Shown: positions 48,615-57,755, counted from the stretch's first letter. The stretch is DNA of 64,000 nt from Candidatus Thorarchaeota archaeon MP8T_1 (GCA_002825465.1 PJER01000006.1:1-64000); one strand, 5' to 3'. Program-made: numbers and translations. Notes: generated from the sequence alone by a model not told the origin.

Positions 48615-49558
48615 TTGTCTCTCCTCGTCATTAGTAGACCTCCATCGGAACTTCCTGAGAGAAGTAATTCCTTGAGGTCATCAGGAACTGCTGGTTTGAC
48701 CATTGAAACAGTAGAAAGAACTCGTCTAGTTTCATCTATGTAGTGTTTCAATAGTAATCTCATTAGACCAAGTTTCTGGCTATCTTTGTCGACCCAGAGG
48801 CTGAATACACCATTGGGAACAGCATAGATGAAATGGCGAGTTTCATTTGTTTCACACAGAACGGTTTGCAGAGAACTGTTCCTGAGAGTTCTCACGACTC
48901 GTTCTGAAGCATCATGTAGTGCAAAGGACATTGCAGCGAGTCTATCATTTGTGAATCCTTCTAAGGAAACTCTGACTCCTCCACTCAATGATAGAAATAC
49001 AGATCCGATATTAGGAATTGAATCATGGACTTGTCTTAGAATTGCCCTCAGACTTAATGCTTGAGATCTATCAAGAGAGATTACTGATCGTGACAGACCA
49101 TAAGTTGTATCTCTACCTTCAGCAACCGCAAATCCTTCAAGTACTCTACTTGTTTCATCTGAACTATAGGACCTAAGAGGTGGGAGTCGTCCATCCACAT
49201 GCTGCCGAAGTAGATAAGACAGACGAGATAGACTATCTTTCATCTCAATGAATAGAGCTGCAAGATTTACTCTAGGTGCAGTAGTGACAGTTAGGAAATA
49301 GTCAGGATCATTGGGGAGAGATGCAAGAAATACCTTTGATGTGTCCGATTCCATCAAAAGATAATTGAAATCACCATGGATTAATTTTGCAACTCCAAAA
49401 ATCGCACATGTCGAAGAAGCTACTGCAAAGACTTCTTCCTTACTAAACCAGACACCTGCACTTGCTACAGGTAGTCCATCTTTTTGAATCAATACAACGT
49501 TTTCAACGCCGGTTATCGTTTTGATATTTTGTAAGGTTTCGGTCAATTCATCACTCAA
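48611..49558 (-). CDS. Tandem roadblock/LC7 domain protein
   Basis: This 315-residue protein has two roadblock/LC7 domains. The first (about residues 5-125) starts 'LTETLQNIKTITGVENVVLIQKDGLPVASAG' and continues with 'YLLMESDTSKVFLASLPNDPDYFLTVTT'. The second (about 165-290) has 'LRAILRQVHDSIPNIGSVFLSLSGGVRVSLEGF' and 'GVFSLWVDKDSQKLGLMRLLLKHY'. Roadblock proteins dimerise and act as GTPase scaffolds or GAPs (MglB, Ragulator). It is the first gene of the operon with the orphan and the MglA-like GTPase. A two-in-one dimer in one chain is notable. Confidence 0.85.
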   Translation of the reverse strand: MSDELTETLQNIKTITGVENVVLIQKDGLPVASAGVWFSKEEVFAVASSTCAIFGVAKLIHGDFNYLLMESDTSKVFLASLPNDPDYFLTVTTAPRVNLAALFIEMKDSLSRLSYLLRQHVDGRLPPLRSYSSDETSRVLEGFAVAEGRDTTYGLSRSVISLDRSQALSLRAILRQVHDSIPNIGSVFLSLSGGVRVSLEGFTNDRLAAMSFALHDASERVVRTLRNSSLQTVLCETNETRHFIYAVPNGVFSLWVDKDSQKLGLMRLLLKHYIDETRRVLSTVSMVKPAVPDDLKELLLSGSSDGGLLMTRRDK

Positions 49559-49664
49559 GTGCTAACAGCCCCAGAGAACTCAATTGTTCACTGTAGATTC
49601 TAATCGGTACTATATAATCTCCACACAGAATGATGATTTGTAGGTAAACCATCCGAGAATAATT

Positions 49665-50969
49665 CTACATGTGAATGAGCGCAGTATCTGGGACCTCTTG
49701 GAAAACTTCACGGGCGGCTTTTCCAACTTTTGCTCTATTTTTCTCAAAGGTATACACACGAATCACATCAAGGTAGTTTTTCATCATTTTTGCTATATTG
49801 GAATAATCAGAGAGGTTACGAGATACTTTCTTACCATCGATTGTTTCGTAGATTGCAATCTCCATGGGATCTAACTGATGTGGATTATATGGAACGGAGG
49901 GGAGGGTAGGAACATCTACAATGACTTCATGATTCTCAATACCAGCAATTGATGCAATTTCTTCTTCTATACTCTCGCGTACCTTTCTCTTAGTGAATAC
50001 TTTTGATACAAACCTGTCTCCAGTATGAAGCACTTTCTCGAATACTGATTTGTAAAGAACTCTTGAGTCTAATAGATTCATCATGTATGCTGCTTCTTTT
50101 GCATCTTCTGATTCAGATGGGTCAATTTCTCGTACCATAGATACTAGTGACATATCATCAAGGCGAAGAAATTCCTCTGGTGTCTTGAAGCTGGTTAGCT
50201 TCAGAACATTATCCGCAGCATTGATGAGTTTGACTAACATCACCTCTACGCTACGTACAGTTTTGTGATAGTAGACATTCAAAAACATCTCATATCGTGC
50301 TACAAGAAATGCCTCTAATGCTCCTCTTGCAGCTATATCAAAATGAAGTTGATTTTCACTAGAAATATCGAGACTGTCGATAAGACGATGAATATCGACC
50401 AAGCCATAGTTTACACCACAATAGAATGAGTCACGAATAAGATAGTCCATTTTATCAGAATCAACTTGACCTGCAACGATGCCACTAACAACTCCATCAT
50501 ACTTACGAGTTCTACGGCCTCTGACCAAGTCAGCTATTCTCTCCTTTGAGACTCCATCACTCTCAATGATTTCTCCAACCTCACTTTCGAGAATTAACCA
50601 CTCTGTGACATCTTCATGATTCTTTCCTTGTGTTTCTAAGAGTGATTCTTCAAAGACATGACTGAAGGGGCCATGACCCAAGTCGTGCAACAGACCCGCT
50701 AATCGAACTTCTTGAAGAACATCATCACCTAATTTTAATTTGTCTAGGAGCTTCTTACCGGTTCTACCAGCTAGAAACATAACTCCAATACAATGAGCGA
50801 AACGAGTATGTTCAGCTGTCGGATATACAAAATGTCCACCAGACAGTTGTTTAATCCTTCTCAGTCTTTGATATGTTTCAGAGTTTATTATTCTTGCTTC
50901 AACATTGGTAAGACCAATGAAATCATGAATTGGGTCATTGATTTCCATAACAAAGTCCATTTCAATCAC
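49665..50969 (-). CDS. HD-domain dNTPase/phosphohydrolase (SAMHD1-like)
   Basis: This 434-residue HD phosphohydrolase has 'GHFVYPTAEHTRFAHCIGVMFLAGR' (His and the metal His), 'LLHDLGHGPFSHVFEESL' (HD pair) and 'DSDKMDYLIRDSFYCGV' (final Asp). This is the arrangement of SAMHD1-like and YGK1-like dGTPases/dNTPases. The start is uncertain, M1 to M8 ('MEINDPIHDFIG'); the later one is closer to the family start. A role in nucleotide-pool control would fit next to replication genes. Follows the HTH regulator by 11 nt on the same strand. Confidence 0.85.
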   Translation of the reverse strand: MIEMDFVMEINDPIHDFIGLTNVEARIINSETYQRLRRIKQLSGGHFVYPTAEHTRFAHCIGVMFLAGRTGKKLLDKLKLGDDVLQEVRLAGLLHDLGHGPFSHVFEESLLETQGKNHEDVTEWLILESEVGEIIESDGVSKERIADLVRGRRTRKYDGVVSGIVAGQVDSDKMDYLIRDSFYCGVNYGLVDIHRLIDSLDISSENQLHFDIAARGALEAFLVARYEMFLNVYYHKTVRSVEVMLVKLINAADNVLKLTSFKTPEEFLRLDDMSLVSMVREIDPSESEDAKEAAYMMNLLDSRVLYKSVFEKVLHTGDRFVSKVFTKRKVRESIEEEIASIAGIENHEVIVDVPTLPSVPYNPHQLDPMEIAIYETIDGKKVSRNLSDYSNIAKMMKNYLDVIRVYTFEKNRAKVGKAAREVFQEVPDTALIHM

Positions 50970-50980
50970 TTCGTTTTTTT

Positions 50981-51724
50981 TTACATCTGGGGATCAAAGG
51001 ATCGGATTTCTCGCACTAGCTCTTCAGTTGATTTAATCTCTGAAACGCAGAGTGGTAAATGGATACTATCTGCAATGCTTACCGCAATCGGGTCAAGTTC
51101 TTTCACCCCTTGAAGAATTACTACTGCGGGTTTGACTGCTACTGATGTGCCAATCTGGCTTGCTTTGATTGCAACCATCGGAGACCTTCCTGTCGATACA
51201 TTTGTTAGGATTGCTCCTCGTTGTGTTGTACCACCATATAATTTTAGAAGTTGTTGTGGGGTTAAACTAACTATTGCACGAATGCTATCAAGAGCTGTAT
51301 ACCCATAGATATCTCTATCAAGTAAATTATGATGCGTAAGAACATTACACCGAAGATGTTCTACAAGTAATCGTGATGGAACTGGAAAACCAAATTCTCT
51401 ACTATCTAGGATTGCATCTGAGGCAATTTCAGGGGCTATTAGCTTTTCAAGTGCCACTGCAACTCGCCCTCCTTCCTCTGCATCCATTTCGATAAGCCCT
51501 TCTACAAAGCGTTTGATTGTTTCAACTCGAGGAGATTTCCTCCGGCCACTCTCATAGTCGCTAATTACGGATGGTGAAACATTAAGGTGTTTTGCGAGAC
51601 TCTTCTGTGATACGTGGAAACGTTCACGCCATCTTCTCATGACTGAACCTGGATCATTCTCAGCAAGACAGATTTCTCCTGCCATAGCTTCTGCAAGTCG
51701 TTGAAGAGCCTCACTTGAGTCCAT
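50981..51724 (-). CDS. XRE-type regulator with C-terminal alpha/beta domain (COG1709-like)
   Basis: This 247-residue protein has an N-terminal helix-turn-helix ('WRERFHVSQKSLAKHLNVSPSVISDYESGRRKSPRVETIKRFVEGL') and a C-terminal domain with 'GYTALDSIRAIVSLTPQQLLKLYGGTTQRGAILTNVSTGRSPMVAIKASQ' and 'PAVVILQGVKELDPIAVSIADSIHLPLCV'. It fits the archaeal COG1709 regulators, whose ligand is unknown. It lies upstream of the HD hydrolase, which it may control. Confidence 0.82.
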   Translation of the reverse strand: MDSSEALQRLAEAMAGEICLAENDPGSVMRRWRERFHVSQKSLAKHLNVSPSVISDYESGRRKSPRVETIKRFVEGLIEMDAEEGGRVAVALEKLIAPEIASDAILDSREFGFPVPSRLLVEHLRCNVLTHHNLLDRDIYGYTALDSIRAIVSLTPQQLLKLYGGTTQRGAILTNVSTGRSPMVAIKASQIGTSVAVKPAVVILQGVKELDPIAVSIADSIHLPLCVSEIKSTEELVREIRSFDPQM

Positions 51725-51837
51725 AAGATGATTGATTTCTTATAATGTTGATAAGACTTGTGTAATAATGAATTAGCAACGCAAACCTACCGAAGCACTC
51801 AAAGCCAATAGTTTGTCACAAAATTGTGGTTCTTTCA

Positions 51838-52602
51838 ATGTACTTCATATATCTAGTTGGAACAGCTGGTTCAGGCAAGTCTTTGCTTACAGCATCTTTA
51901 GAAAAATGGCTCGTGGGCTCAGACCTGAGTGTAACTGTTGTAAATATTGATCCTGGAGTGGACAACCCACCATATACTAGTGATGTTGATATCAGAGAAT
52001 ATGTGGACTATGGGGAAGTAATGAACACATTTGGACTTGGTCCAAATGGCGCACTTGTGGCATCTCTTGACATGAGTATTGGGCATATTAACGATTTAAG
52101 AGAGGAAATTATTGAAACTGAGAGAGACTATGTCATTGTTGATTGTCCAGGTCAAATGGAGTTGTTTGCATATCGAAATTCTGGACCTCTAATGGTTTCA
52201 GGCCTTCGAGGAGACGATCCTGCAATTTCCCTCTATCTTCTTGATTCAAACATAGCACGAACTGCTACAGGATATCTATCATCGATGCTTCTTGGAGTTT
52301 CAATAAATATCAGATTCGGTCTACCTCAGCAAGCATTACTTAGCAAATCAGACATACTTACTGAAGATGAAGTTGAAAAAATCGTTCAGTGGGGAGAAGA
52401 GGTATATCTTCTTGAGGAGGCATTAGATGAATCTGCTGATGGTCTCGTTAGAGAGTATTCAAAATCTATTCTTGAAATGCTTGGCAACTTGGACACAGCA
52501 ACAGGAACAATCCCAGTTTCTGCGAAGGATATGACTGGGTTTGATATCCTCTATGGTGAGATACAGAGAGTGTTTTTGGGTGGGGACAATCTGTACGAGT
52601 AG
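51838..52602 (+). CDS. GPN-loop GTPase
   Basis: This roughly 254-residue GTPase has P-loop 'GTAGSGKSLLTA', the GPN signature 'TFGLGPNGALVASLDM' (dimerises through this insert), 'DCPGQMELFAYRN' (G3-like), 'LSKSDIL' (G4) and 'PVSAKDMTGFD'. The family is conserved in archaea and eukaryotes and linked to RNA polymerase assembly in eukaryotes. A GTG at 51826 is upstream, but ATG at 51838 puts the P-loop at the usual distance. The stop is 10 nt before the trmG10 start. Confidence 0.93.
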   Translation: MYFIYLVGTAGSGKSLLTASLEKWLVGSDLSVTVVNIDPGVDNPPYTSDVDIREYVDYGEVMNTFGLGPNGALVASLDMSIGHINDLREEIIETERDYVIVDCPGQMELFAYRNSGPLMVSGLRGDDPAISLYLLDSNIARTATGYLSSMLLGVSINIRFGLPQQALLSKSDILTEDEVEKIVQWGEEVYLLEEALDESADGLVREYSKSILEMLGNLDTATGTIPVSAKDMTGFDILYGEIQRVFLGGDNLYE

Positions 52603-52612
52603 TGATGCTAGT

Positions 52613-53638
52613 GTGGCGAACTATTTTACCTATGTTTCGGGAGAAGATATTGAATTAGGAAAAGCCGAAGTGGAAATGCTATTAGACCACTTCTTTCATG
52701 ACCACAAGATTGTGTGGTTTGGACGAATGGCAAAAATCACGTCGAAGACAAATCCCATTGATTATCTGTTGGATAGGGCTGCACTTGTACAATATGCCGG
52801 AATAATTTTAGCAGAAGCAAATTCTGTTGATGAGTATACTCAACTAGTTTCTGAAAATGATTGGAATCTGCACATTACAGAACAAGACACTTTTGCAATC
52901 AGAACAATTTCATTGGATAGAGAGGCACGTCTAAAGCAAAGATTACAGATTGAGAAGGACCTTGGTACTCATGTCAGGACTGTAACAGGTGCAAAAGTAG
53001 ATCTTAGGAATCCTTCAGTTCAGATTCTAACTCTGATTAGCTCAGATAAGATTCTCATATGTACATCTAACTGGTCAAAACTTAGAATGTTACTGAGAGA
53101 TAGAGAACCTGGTAAGAAAGCATTCTTTCATCCTAGTATGATGAACAGTACTTTATCTAGGGTCATGTGTAATCTTGCTGGAATAAGACCCGGAGAGGTC
53201 GTACTTGACCCATTCTGTGGTGCAGGTGGAATTCTATGCGAAGCAGCATATATTGGTTCTTCAGTAGTAGGAATTGACCTAAATTGGAGATTACTGATGG
53301 GAGCCAAGAGAAATCTTAGCATGATTAGTGAGAACTATTCGCTAATTCAGGGTGATGCTCAAAAAATACCTATTGGAGCTGTAAATCGTATTGTTTCTGA
53401 TCCTCCATATGGGCGAGCTAGCTCTACAAGGGGTAACATTGCAATCAAGTTGGTAAAATCACTTCTAGAAAATGTTAATCCCATTCTTCATTCAGAAGGA
53501 GATTGTATCTGCCTTTGTAGTGATAGTGCAATGAAATTATCTCGAATAGTCATAGAGTCTGGACTGACTATAACTCGTAAACTTTCTATGAGAGTTCACA
53601 GTGGATTAACTAGAGAGATTGTAGTAATTAGAATCTAA
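52613..53638 (+). CDS. trmG10: tRNA (guanine10-N2) methyltransferase Trm-G10 type
   Basis: This roughly 341-residue protein from GTG at 52613 has an N-terminal THUMP-like domain ('EDIELGKAEVEMLLDHFF', 'LVQYAGIILAEANSVDEYTQLV', 'AVQILTLISSDKILICTSNW'-like) and a C-terminal Rossmann methyltransferase with 'VVLDPFCGAGGILCEAAYIGSS', 'VVGIDLNWRLLMGAKRN', 'QGDAQKIPI' and catalytic 'RIVSDPPYGRASSTRG' (DPPY). This matches the archaeal TrmG10 dimethyltransferase. An upstream in-frame ATG would overlap the GPN gene and is not preferred. Confidence 0.9.
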   Translation: MANYFTYVSGEDIELGKAEVEMLLDHFFHDHKIVWFGRMAKITSKTNPIDYLLDRAALVQYAGIILAEANSVDEYTQLVSENDWNLHITEQDTFAIRTISLDREARLKQRLQIEKDLGTHVRTVTGAKVDLRNPSVQILTLISSDKILICTSNWSKLRMLLRDREPGKKAFFHPSMMNSTLSRVMCNLAGIRPGEVVLDPFCGAGGILCEAAYIGSSVVGIDLNWRLLMGAKRNLSMISENYSLIQGDAQKIPIGAVNRIVSDPPYGRASSTRGNIAIKLVKSLLENVNPILHSEGDCICLCSDSAMKLSRIVIESGLTITRKLSMRVHSGLTREIVVIRI

Positions 53639-54057
53639 CTGATAATTCTTCCATCTTTTGTCCGAGGGCTGAACCAATCTATAAATTCTTCAAATTCTGT
53701 TTGAGATGCAAACTCGAAGATAATTTCAATTGTACCTAACGGAGGGTCCTCTTGCGTGTTGTCAATTAATCTTATTTTCCCATTATATGCAGCCTGTTTA
53801 TCAAAATGCAAGTATGTTTTGAGCTCATCATAGTTTCTACGAAGTCGAACCCGAACTGCATCTAGTATCCTCTTTTCATGAATAAATTGTCGTAGTATTG
53901 TAAGATTTGCTATGGTTGCCTCTGGATAATATATCTCTATGAATTCATCGAATTCTGTAGTTGAAAATGAAACCGAACCAAGTATATTCCCTATTGCTTC
54001 CTCAACTCTTTCAAAATCTTCTGTTGGATGAATAATACATCTAATAATTGATTTCAT
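53635..54057 (-). CDS. RNA-binding protein of the COG1325 type
   Basis: This 140-residue protein has the pattern 'IRCIIHPTEDFERVEEAIGNI' and 'LRQFIHEKRILDAVRVRLRRNYDELKTYLHFDKQAAYNGKI' of the archaeal COG1325 exosome-associated or ribosomal-L5-like fold proteins. The 'FDKQAAYNGKIRLID' segment is diagnostic. It pairs with the next gene (UPF0200) 1 nt away on the same strand, a recurrent pairing. Convergent with trmG10, overlapping by 4 nt. Confidence 0.8.
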   Translation of the reverse strand: MKSIIRCIIHPTEDFERVEEAIGNILGSVSFSTTEFDEFIEIYYPEATIANLTILRQFIHEKRILDAVRVRLRRNYDELKTYLHFDKQAAYNGKIRLIDNTQEDPPLGTIEIIFEFASQTEFEEFIDWFSPRTKDGRIIS

Positions 54058-54058
54058 T

Positions 54059-54598
54059 TCAATTCAGCTTCGCAACTAGTTCCTTTGAAAGTTCTCGAAA
54101 ACCTTCAAGGGTTCCTTCATTTATTAACATGATATCGCTTAGTGCAATAACTCCTCCTAGACCAACTGATATTTCCCTTATATCACGCTCTCGAAAAACA
54201 TCCCATGTTGGAGGTGCATCCTCACGATTTCGTTCTTGTAGTCTAGTGAATCTTACCTTCGGAGAGGTGTGGACACCTATGATAATCAGTTCTTCTGCAT
54301 AGTCATCAAATACATCGATTTCGGCAATGCTTCTACAACCTTCAATTACAATGAGATTAGATTCCTGGTTGCAAAGACCATCGATACAACGAATTGCAAC
54401 TGCTCCAGGGCCATGCAATTTTCTGAGATCAAGCATGACCTTCTTAGTATTTTCAGGATTTGGTTCTAGTCCCCGATTTCGGGTTTCTGCTCGAATTACA
54501 TCACCCATGACAATAATGGGGTATCCTGCATCGCGGAAAGCATCAGCAACCTCACTCTTTCCTGCTCCAGGCATTCCTGTGATAATTACTATCTTCAA
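54059..54598 (-). CDS. UPF0200 P-loop kinase-like protein
   Basis: This 179-residue protein has P-loop 'VIITGMPGAGKSEVADAF' and the motif order of nucleoside/dephospho-CoA kinases: 'IVMGDVIRAETRNRG', 'VIEGCRSIAEIDVF' and a lid 'RLQERNREDAPPTWDVFRERDIREISVGLGGVI'. Members of UPF0200 are archaeal with unproven substrate. It abuts the COG1325-like gene, consistent with a conserved pair. Catalytic kinase function is likely but the substrate is open. Confidence 0.88.
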   Translation of the reverse strand: MKIVIITGMPGAGKSEVADAFRDAGYPIIVMGDVIRAETRNRGLEPNPENTKKVMLDLRKLHGPGAVAIRCIDGLCNQESNLIVIEGCRSIAEIDVFDDYAEELIIIGVHTSPKVRFTRLQERNREDAPPTWDVFRERDIREISVGLGGVIALSDIMLINEGTLEGFRELSKELVAKLN

Positions 54599-54626
54599 TG
54601 TGATTGTCCACCATCAAGTCATGTTT

Positions 54627-55757
54627 CTATATAGTGTAATTTGGGCTTTTCTGGGTCTTCATTTTGCTCAGGATTTCTCTAACGATATCTGAAGTGATTG
54701 TACTGGATTCTTCAGATATTGCAATATGAAGAGATTCTTTAAGAATACGGTCTCGAAGGTCTCTCCCTGATAGTCCTTCGGTCATTCGTGCGACCTCATT
54801 TAGGTCAATCTCAATCTTCAATGGTAGGCGTTTGCTATAGAATTGGAGTATAGCAAGTCGTTCCTCAAGTGTGGGTAAGGTAAATTCAAACACAGTATCG
54901 AATCGGTTTTTGATTGCTGGATCAATCAGTGGTAAAGCATTTGTTGCACCAATGACAACGACACCTGATGATTCAGCAGTATGATCTAATTCACCTAATA
55001 GAGCAGTAACAACTTCTGAAACATCACCACGTATTGATTGAAACGAACGAGTTAATCCGATTGCATCGAGTTCATCAATGAAGAGTATACTTGGAGAGTT
55101 CTTTCTTGCATCATCAAAGAGAGTACTAATTCTTCTACCTCCATCACCCACATGGACTCCAATCAGGTCAGAGGCCTTAGCAAAGAAGATTTTAGCATTA
55201 GCTTGATTTGCTACTGCCTGTGCAGTCATCGTCTTTCCAGTTCCGGGAGGTCCATGAAATAGAATAGCACGAGGAGCCCATTCTCCAAATTTTATTGGTT
55301 CGTGGAGATATTCGAGAATGAGTTTACACTTTCGTTTGACTTGTTCATGTCCTACAATATCACCAAGTGCAATAGGTCTAATTGATACAGACTCTGCTGT
55401 TGATTTATGCGGATGCAAATTAATTTTGGTGCTTTTTGCGATAATAGATTCTTCAGGCTCTACGTCAACAACTTGGAAGGCATAATCAGGCATGATATAG
55501 CGATCAAATAGATAGAGTCCTTTGCGTACTATGGTGCCCATCCATTGTTCACGAGCATAGTCAGCAAAAAGCTCCTCGCTATCAATCTCCAATCCGGTTG
55601 TTCGGGGGTCTCCTTTTACTCTAAAGGGATATCCCATATCTCTAAGAATGAGTCTTTTTGCATTTGGGACCTCTCTAGAATGGCGTCGTGAAGTCTTTTT
55701 TGCACTCTCTTTAGAAGAAGTAGGAATTTCTATGCTGGAATCTTTTCGCTTCGTCAA
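54627..55757 (-). CDS. AAA+ ATPase of the COG1223 type
   Basis: This 376-residue single-ring AAA ATPase has a non-AAA N-terminal region (1-125), Walker A 'LFHGPPGTGKTMTAQAVAN', pore loop 'SDLIGVHVGDGGRRI', Walker B 'SILFIDELDAIG', sensor 1 'VVIGATNALPLIDPAI' and arginine fingers 'KNRFDTVFEF'. The C-terminal lid helix is present. It is related to FtsH/Cdc48-like unfoldases without an attached protease. A degradation or remodelling role is possible. Upstream of the UPF0200 gene by 28 nt on the same strand. Confidence 0.88.
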   Translation of the reverse strand: MTKRKDSSIEIPTSSKESAKKTSRRHSREVPNAKRLILRDMGYPFRVKGDPRTTGLEIDSEELFADYAREQWMGTIVRKGLYLFDRYIMPDYAFQVVDVEPEESIIAKSTKINLHPHKSTAESVSIRPIALGDIVGHEQVKRKCKLILEYLHEPIKFGEWAPRAILFHGPPGTGKTMTAQAVANQANAKIFFAKASDLIGVHVGDGGRRISTLFDDARKNSPSILFIDELDAIGLTRSFQSIRGDVSEVVTALLGELDHTAESSGVVVIGATNALPLIDPAIKNRFDTVFEFTLPTLEERLAILQFYSKRLPLKIEIDLNEVARMTEGLSGRDLRDRILKESLHIAISEESSTITSDIVREILSKMKTQKSPNYTI

Positions 55758-55861
55758 TGTTTAGACTGCCACCACTGCATCGTCCAGCGATTGTCCTTTA
55801 AGAGTTCCTTTAGAACCAACATCGTCAGGATAATATTGTAGAGTGCTTATCTTCTAAACAG

Positions 55862-56431
55862 GTGCTTCATGTGGAAGAATCAATCAGAGCATTTTTGAGT
55901 CTGGATATAGAAAATCAGGAATTACTAAACCGAATATCTGAAACACAAAATAGGCTTGATATTAGTTCAGCAAAAATGAAACTTGTGGAAGTCGAGAATA
56001 TCCATTTTACATTACGATTCTTGGGAGATACATCTGTTTCTACAATAAGCAAAATTGAAACATCACTTAGTCAAATAAATTTTGAACCATTCAATATTGA
56101 AATACATGGAGTAGGATCATTTCCAAATAACAGAAGACCGAGAGTGATATGGATAGGCGTAACTCAAAATGCAGATAGCATTGTTAAACTAAAGAAAGAG
56201 ATAGATTCACGATTGAAAGCATTTGGATTTCAGCCAGAAGGAAAGAAATTCGCACCCCATGCAACAATAGCTAGAGTACGATATATCAAAGATGCAGAAA
56301 AGCTGGGTAGAAATCTTGAAGAATTAGTAGATACACAAATTGGTGAAATGACGGTATCAAAATTCAATATGAAAAAGAGTACTCTTACTCCCTCAGGCCC
56401 AATCTATGAAACATTCTGGCATGTACCATAG
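55862..56431 (+). CDS. thpR: RNA 2',3'-cyclic phosphodiesterase/2'-5' ligase ThpR
   Basis: This roughly 186-residue 2H phosphoesterase has both HxT/S-x motifs: 'NIHFTLRFLGDTS' and 'APHATIARVRYI'. The fold order is ThpR-like ('RAFLSLDIENQELLNRISETQ', 'GSFPNNRRPRVIWIGV'). It joins tRNA halves or opens cyclic phosphates. GTG at 55862 opens the frame; GTG at 55871 (VEESIRAF) gives the more conserved start. It lies just upstream of the convergent intron-containing tRNA-Pro, suggestive of tRNA metabolism. Confidence 0.92.
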   Translation: MLHVEESIRAFLSLDIENQELLNRISETQNRLDISSAKMKLVEVENIHFTLRFLGDTSVSTISKIETSLSQINFEPFNIEIHGVGSFPNNRRPRVIWIGVTQNADSIVKLKKEIDSRLKAFGFQPEGKKFAPHATIARVRYIKDAEKLGRNLEELVDTQIGEMTVSKFNMKKSTLTPSGPIYETFWHVP

Positions 56432-56453
56432 ATCAAGTGTGAGAAGAAGATGG

Positions 56454-56558
56454 TGGGCCGGGGGCGACTTGAACGCCCGATCTCTTGCAATCTGTGACTT
56501 GAGGCGCAAGTCCTAAGCCGCCCCAAGCAAGAATCATACCAAGCTAGACTACCGACCC
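56454..56558 (-). tRNA. tRNA-Pro(GGG) with an about 31-nt intron
   Basis: On the minus strand: acceptor GGGTCGG/CCGGCCC, D arm GTC...GAT, anticodon stem CTTGC/GCAAG, T arm GGGCG-TTCAAGT-CGCCC, variable loop AGATC and an encoded CCA after discriminator A (56451-56453). The anticodon loop is TTGGGG...T interrupted by about 31 nt, with anticodon GGG, so it reads CCC. The intron holds a 9-bp pairing, CTTGGGGCG with CGCCTCAAG. The exact splice site is ambiguous within 1-2 nt (TTGGGG/T or TTGGG/TT). Confidence 0.87.
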
Positions 56559-56705
56559 ATGCTATTGATGGCGTTGTGTGAATCCAAAATAAAGATTGCC
56601 TCAAAGGACATCATACTTAGAACACGTGTTCAAAACAAAAATACACACTGGGAACCTTCTGATTTATCAGGATGTCTATCTAATCCCATAATGGAGACCT
56701 TTCAG

Positions 56706-57755
56706 ATGACAACAGATCTTGTGTATCATGATATGTTCATGAAACATGAAATGTCAATGGGACATCCAGAGAGCCCAGATAGAATTAGAAGTGCAATGGA
56801 ATATGCTAGAAAGGCGGGTCTCTTAGATAGTACCAAGATTAATTTACTGACCCCAAAAGCTGCAGCCTTGGAGATGGTATATTCAATTCATGATAGTCGT
56901 TATCTGGAAGGTGTAAAAGCTAAATCGGAGAGCGGTGGAGGCTTCTATACTCTAGATACATCTGTAAATCAATATACTTACGAGGCTGCATTATTAGCTG
57001 CTGGAGGTGGAGTTGAAACAGTTGATAGGATAATGACTGGGAAAATAAACAATGCATTTGTCCTATGTCGCCCTCCAGGACATCATGCAGAATTCGCACG
57101 TGCTTTTGGATTCTGTTTTATCAACAATATTGCTGTTGCAGCAAATTATCTTATTCATAAACACGAGCTAAATCGCATCATGATAATTGACTATGATGCA
57201 CACCATGGAAATGGTACTCAGAATGCATTCTATACTTCAAATCAGGTTCTATACGTTGGACTACATCAAGATGGTAGAACACTATTCCCTGGATCTGGAT
57301 TTCCAGATGAAACAGGAACAGATGATGGGAAAGGGTATACTCTGAATCTCGCAATGTATCCAGGTGCTGGTGACAGATCATATCAAATGGCATTTGAGGA
57401 AGTAATAGAACCTTTAGCTGATTCATATAGACCTGAATTCATCTTGGTATCTGTTGGTTTTGATGGACACTATAAAGACCCTCTAACCTCGCTAGGTCTT
57501 ACAACATCAGGATTTTCATTGATGAATTCCAAAATCAAGCAAATGGCAGCACAATTATCCTCAGGAAGGTTGGCATGCTTTTTAGAAGGAGGTTACAACC
57601 TTGATGTGATGGGGATGTGCTCTCAGATTTTACTTGAAGAATTGATTGGGTCGGAAATCACTTCTTTTAATGAAGAACATTCAGAGAGTGAAAATTGTAC
57701 TCGATATACAAAGGAATTAATTGATCTAGTAAGAAAAGATTCACCGTTACTCTGA
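56706..57755 (+). CDS. Class II histone deacetylase-like / acetoin-utilisation AcuC family hydrolase
   Basis: This 350-residue arginase/deacetylase-fold protein has 'CRPPGHHAEFARAFGFCFINNIAVAANYL' (His-His pair), 'RIMIIDYDAHHGNGTQNAFY' (zinc D/H), 'FPGSGFPDETGTDDG', 'ILVSVGFDGHYKDPLTSLGLTTSGF' (zinc Asp) and 'CFLEGGYN'. The typical zinc ligands and catalytic His-Asp are present. The ATG at 56706 has GGAG upstream and gives MTTDLVYHDMFMKHEM; the longer open frame begins at the tRNA-Pro edge. It could act on acetylated Alba/histone or polyamines. Confidence 0.9.
   Translation: MTTDLVYHDMFMKHEMSMGHPESPDRIRSAMEYARKAGLLDSTKINLLTPKAAALEMVYSIHDSRYLEGVKAKSESGGGFYTLDTSVNQYTYEAALLAAGGGVETVDRIMTGKINNAFVLCRPPGHHAEFARAFGFCFINNIAVAANYLIHKHELNRIMIIDYDAHHGNGTQNAFYTSNQVLYVGLHQDGRTLFPGSGFPDETGTDDGKGYTLNLAMYPGAGDRSYQMAFEEVIEPLADSYRPEFILVSVGFDGHYKDPLTSLGLTTSGFSLMNSKIKQMAAQLSSGRLACFLEGGYNLDVMGMCSQILLEELIGSEITSFNEEHSESENCTRYTKELIDLVRKDSPLL

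Noticed and set aside
56404..56604. 66-aa ORF covering tRNA-Pro
   Set aside because: It reads through the tRNA and its surroundings in the tRNA's own direction and has no protein-like features.
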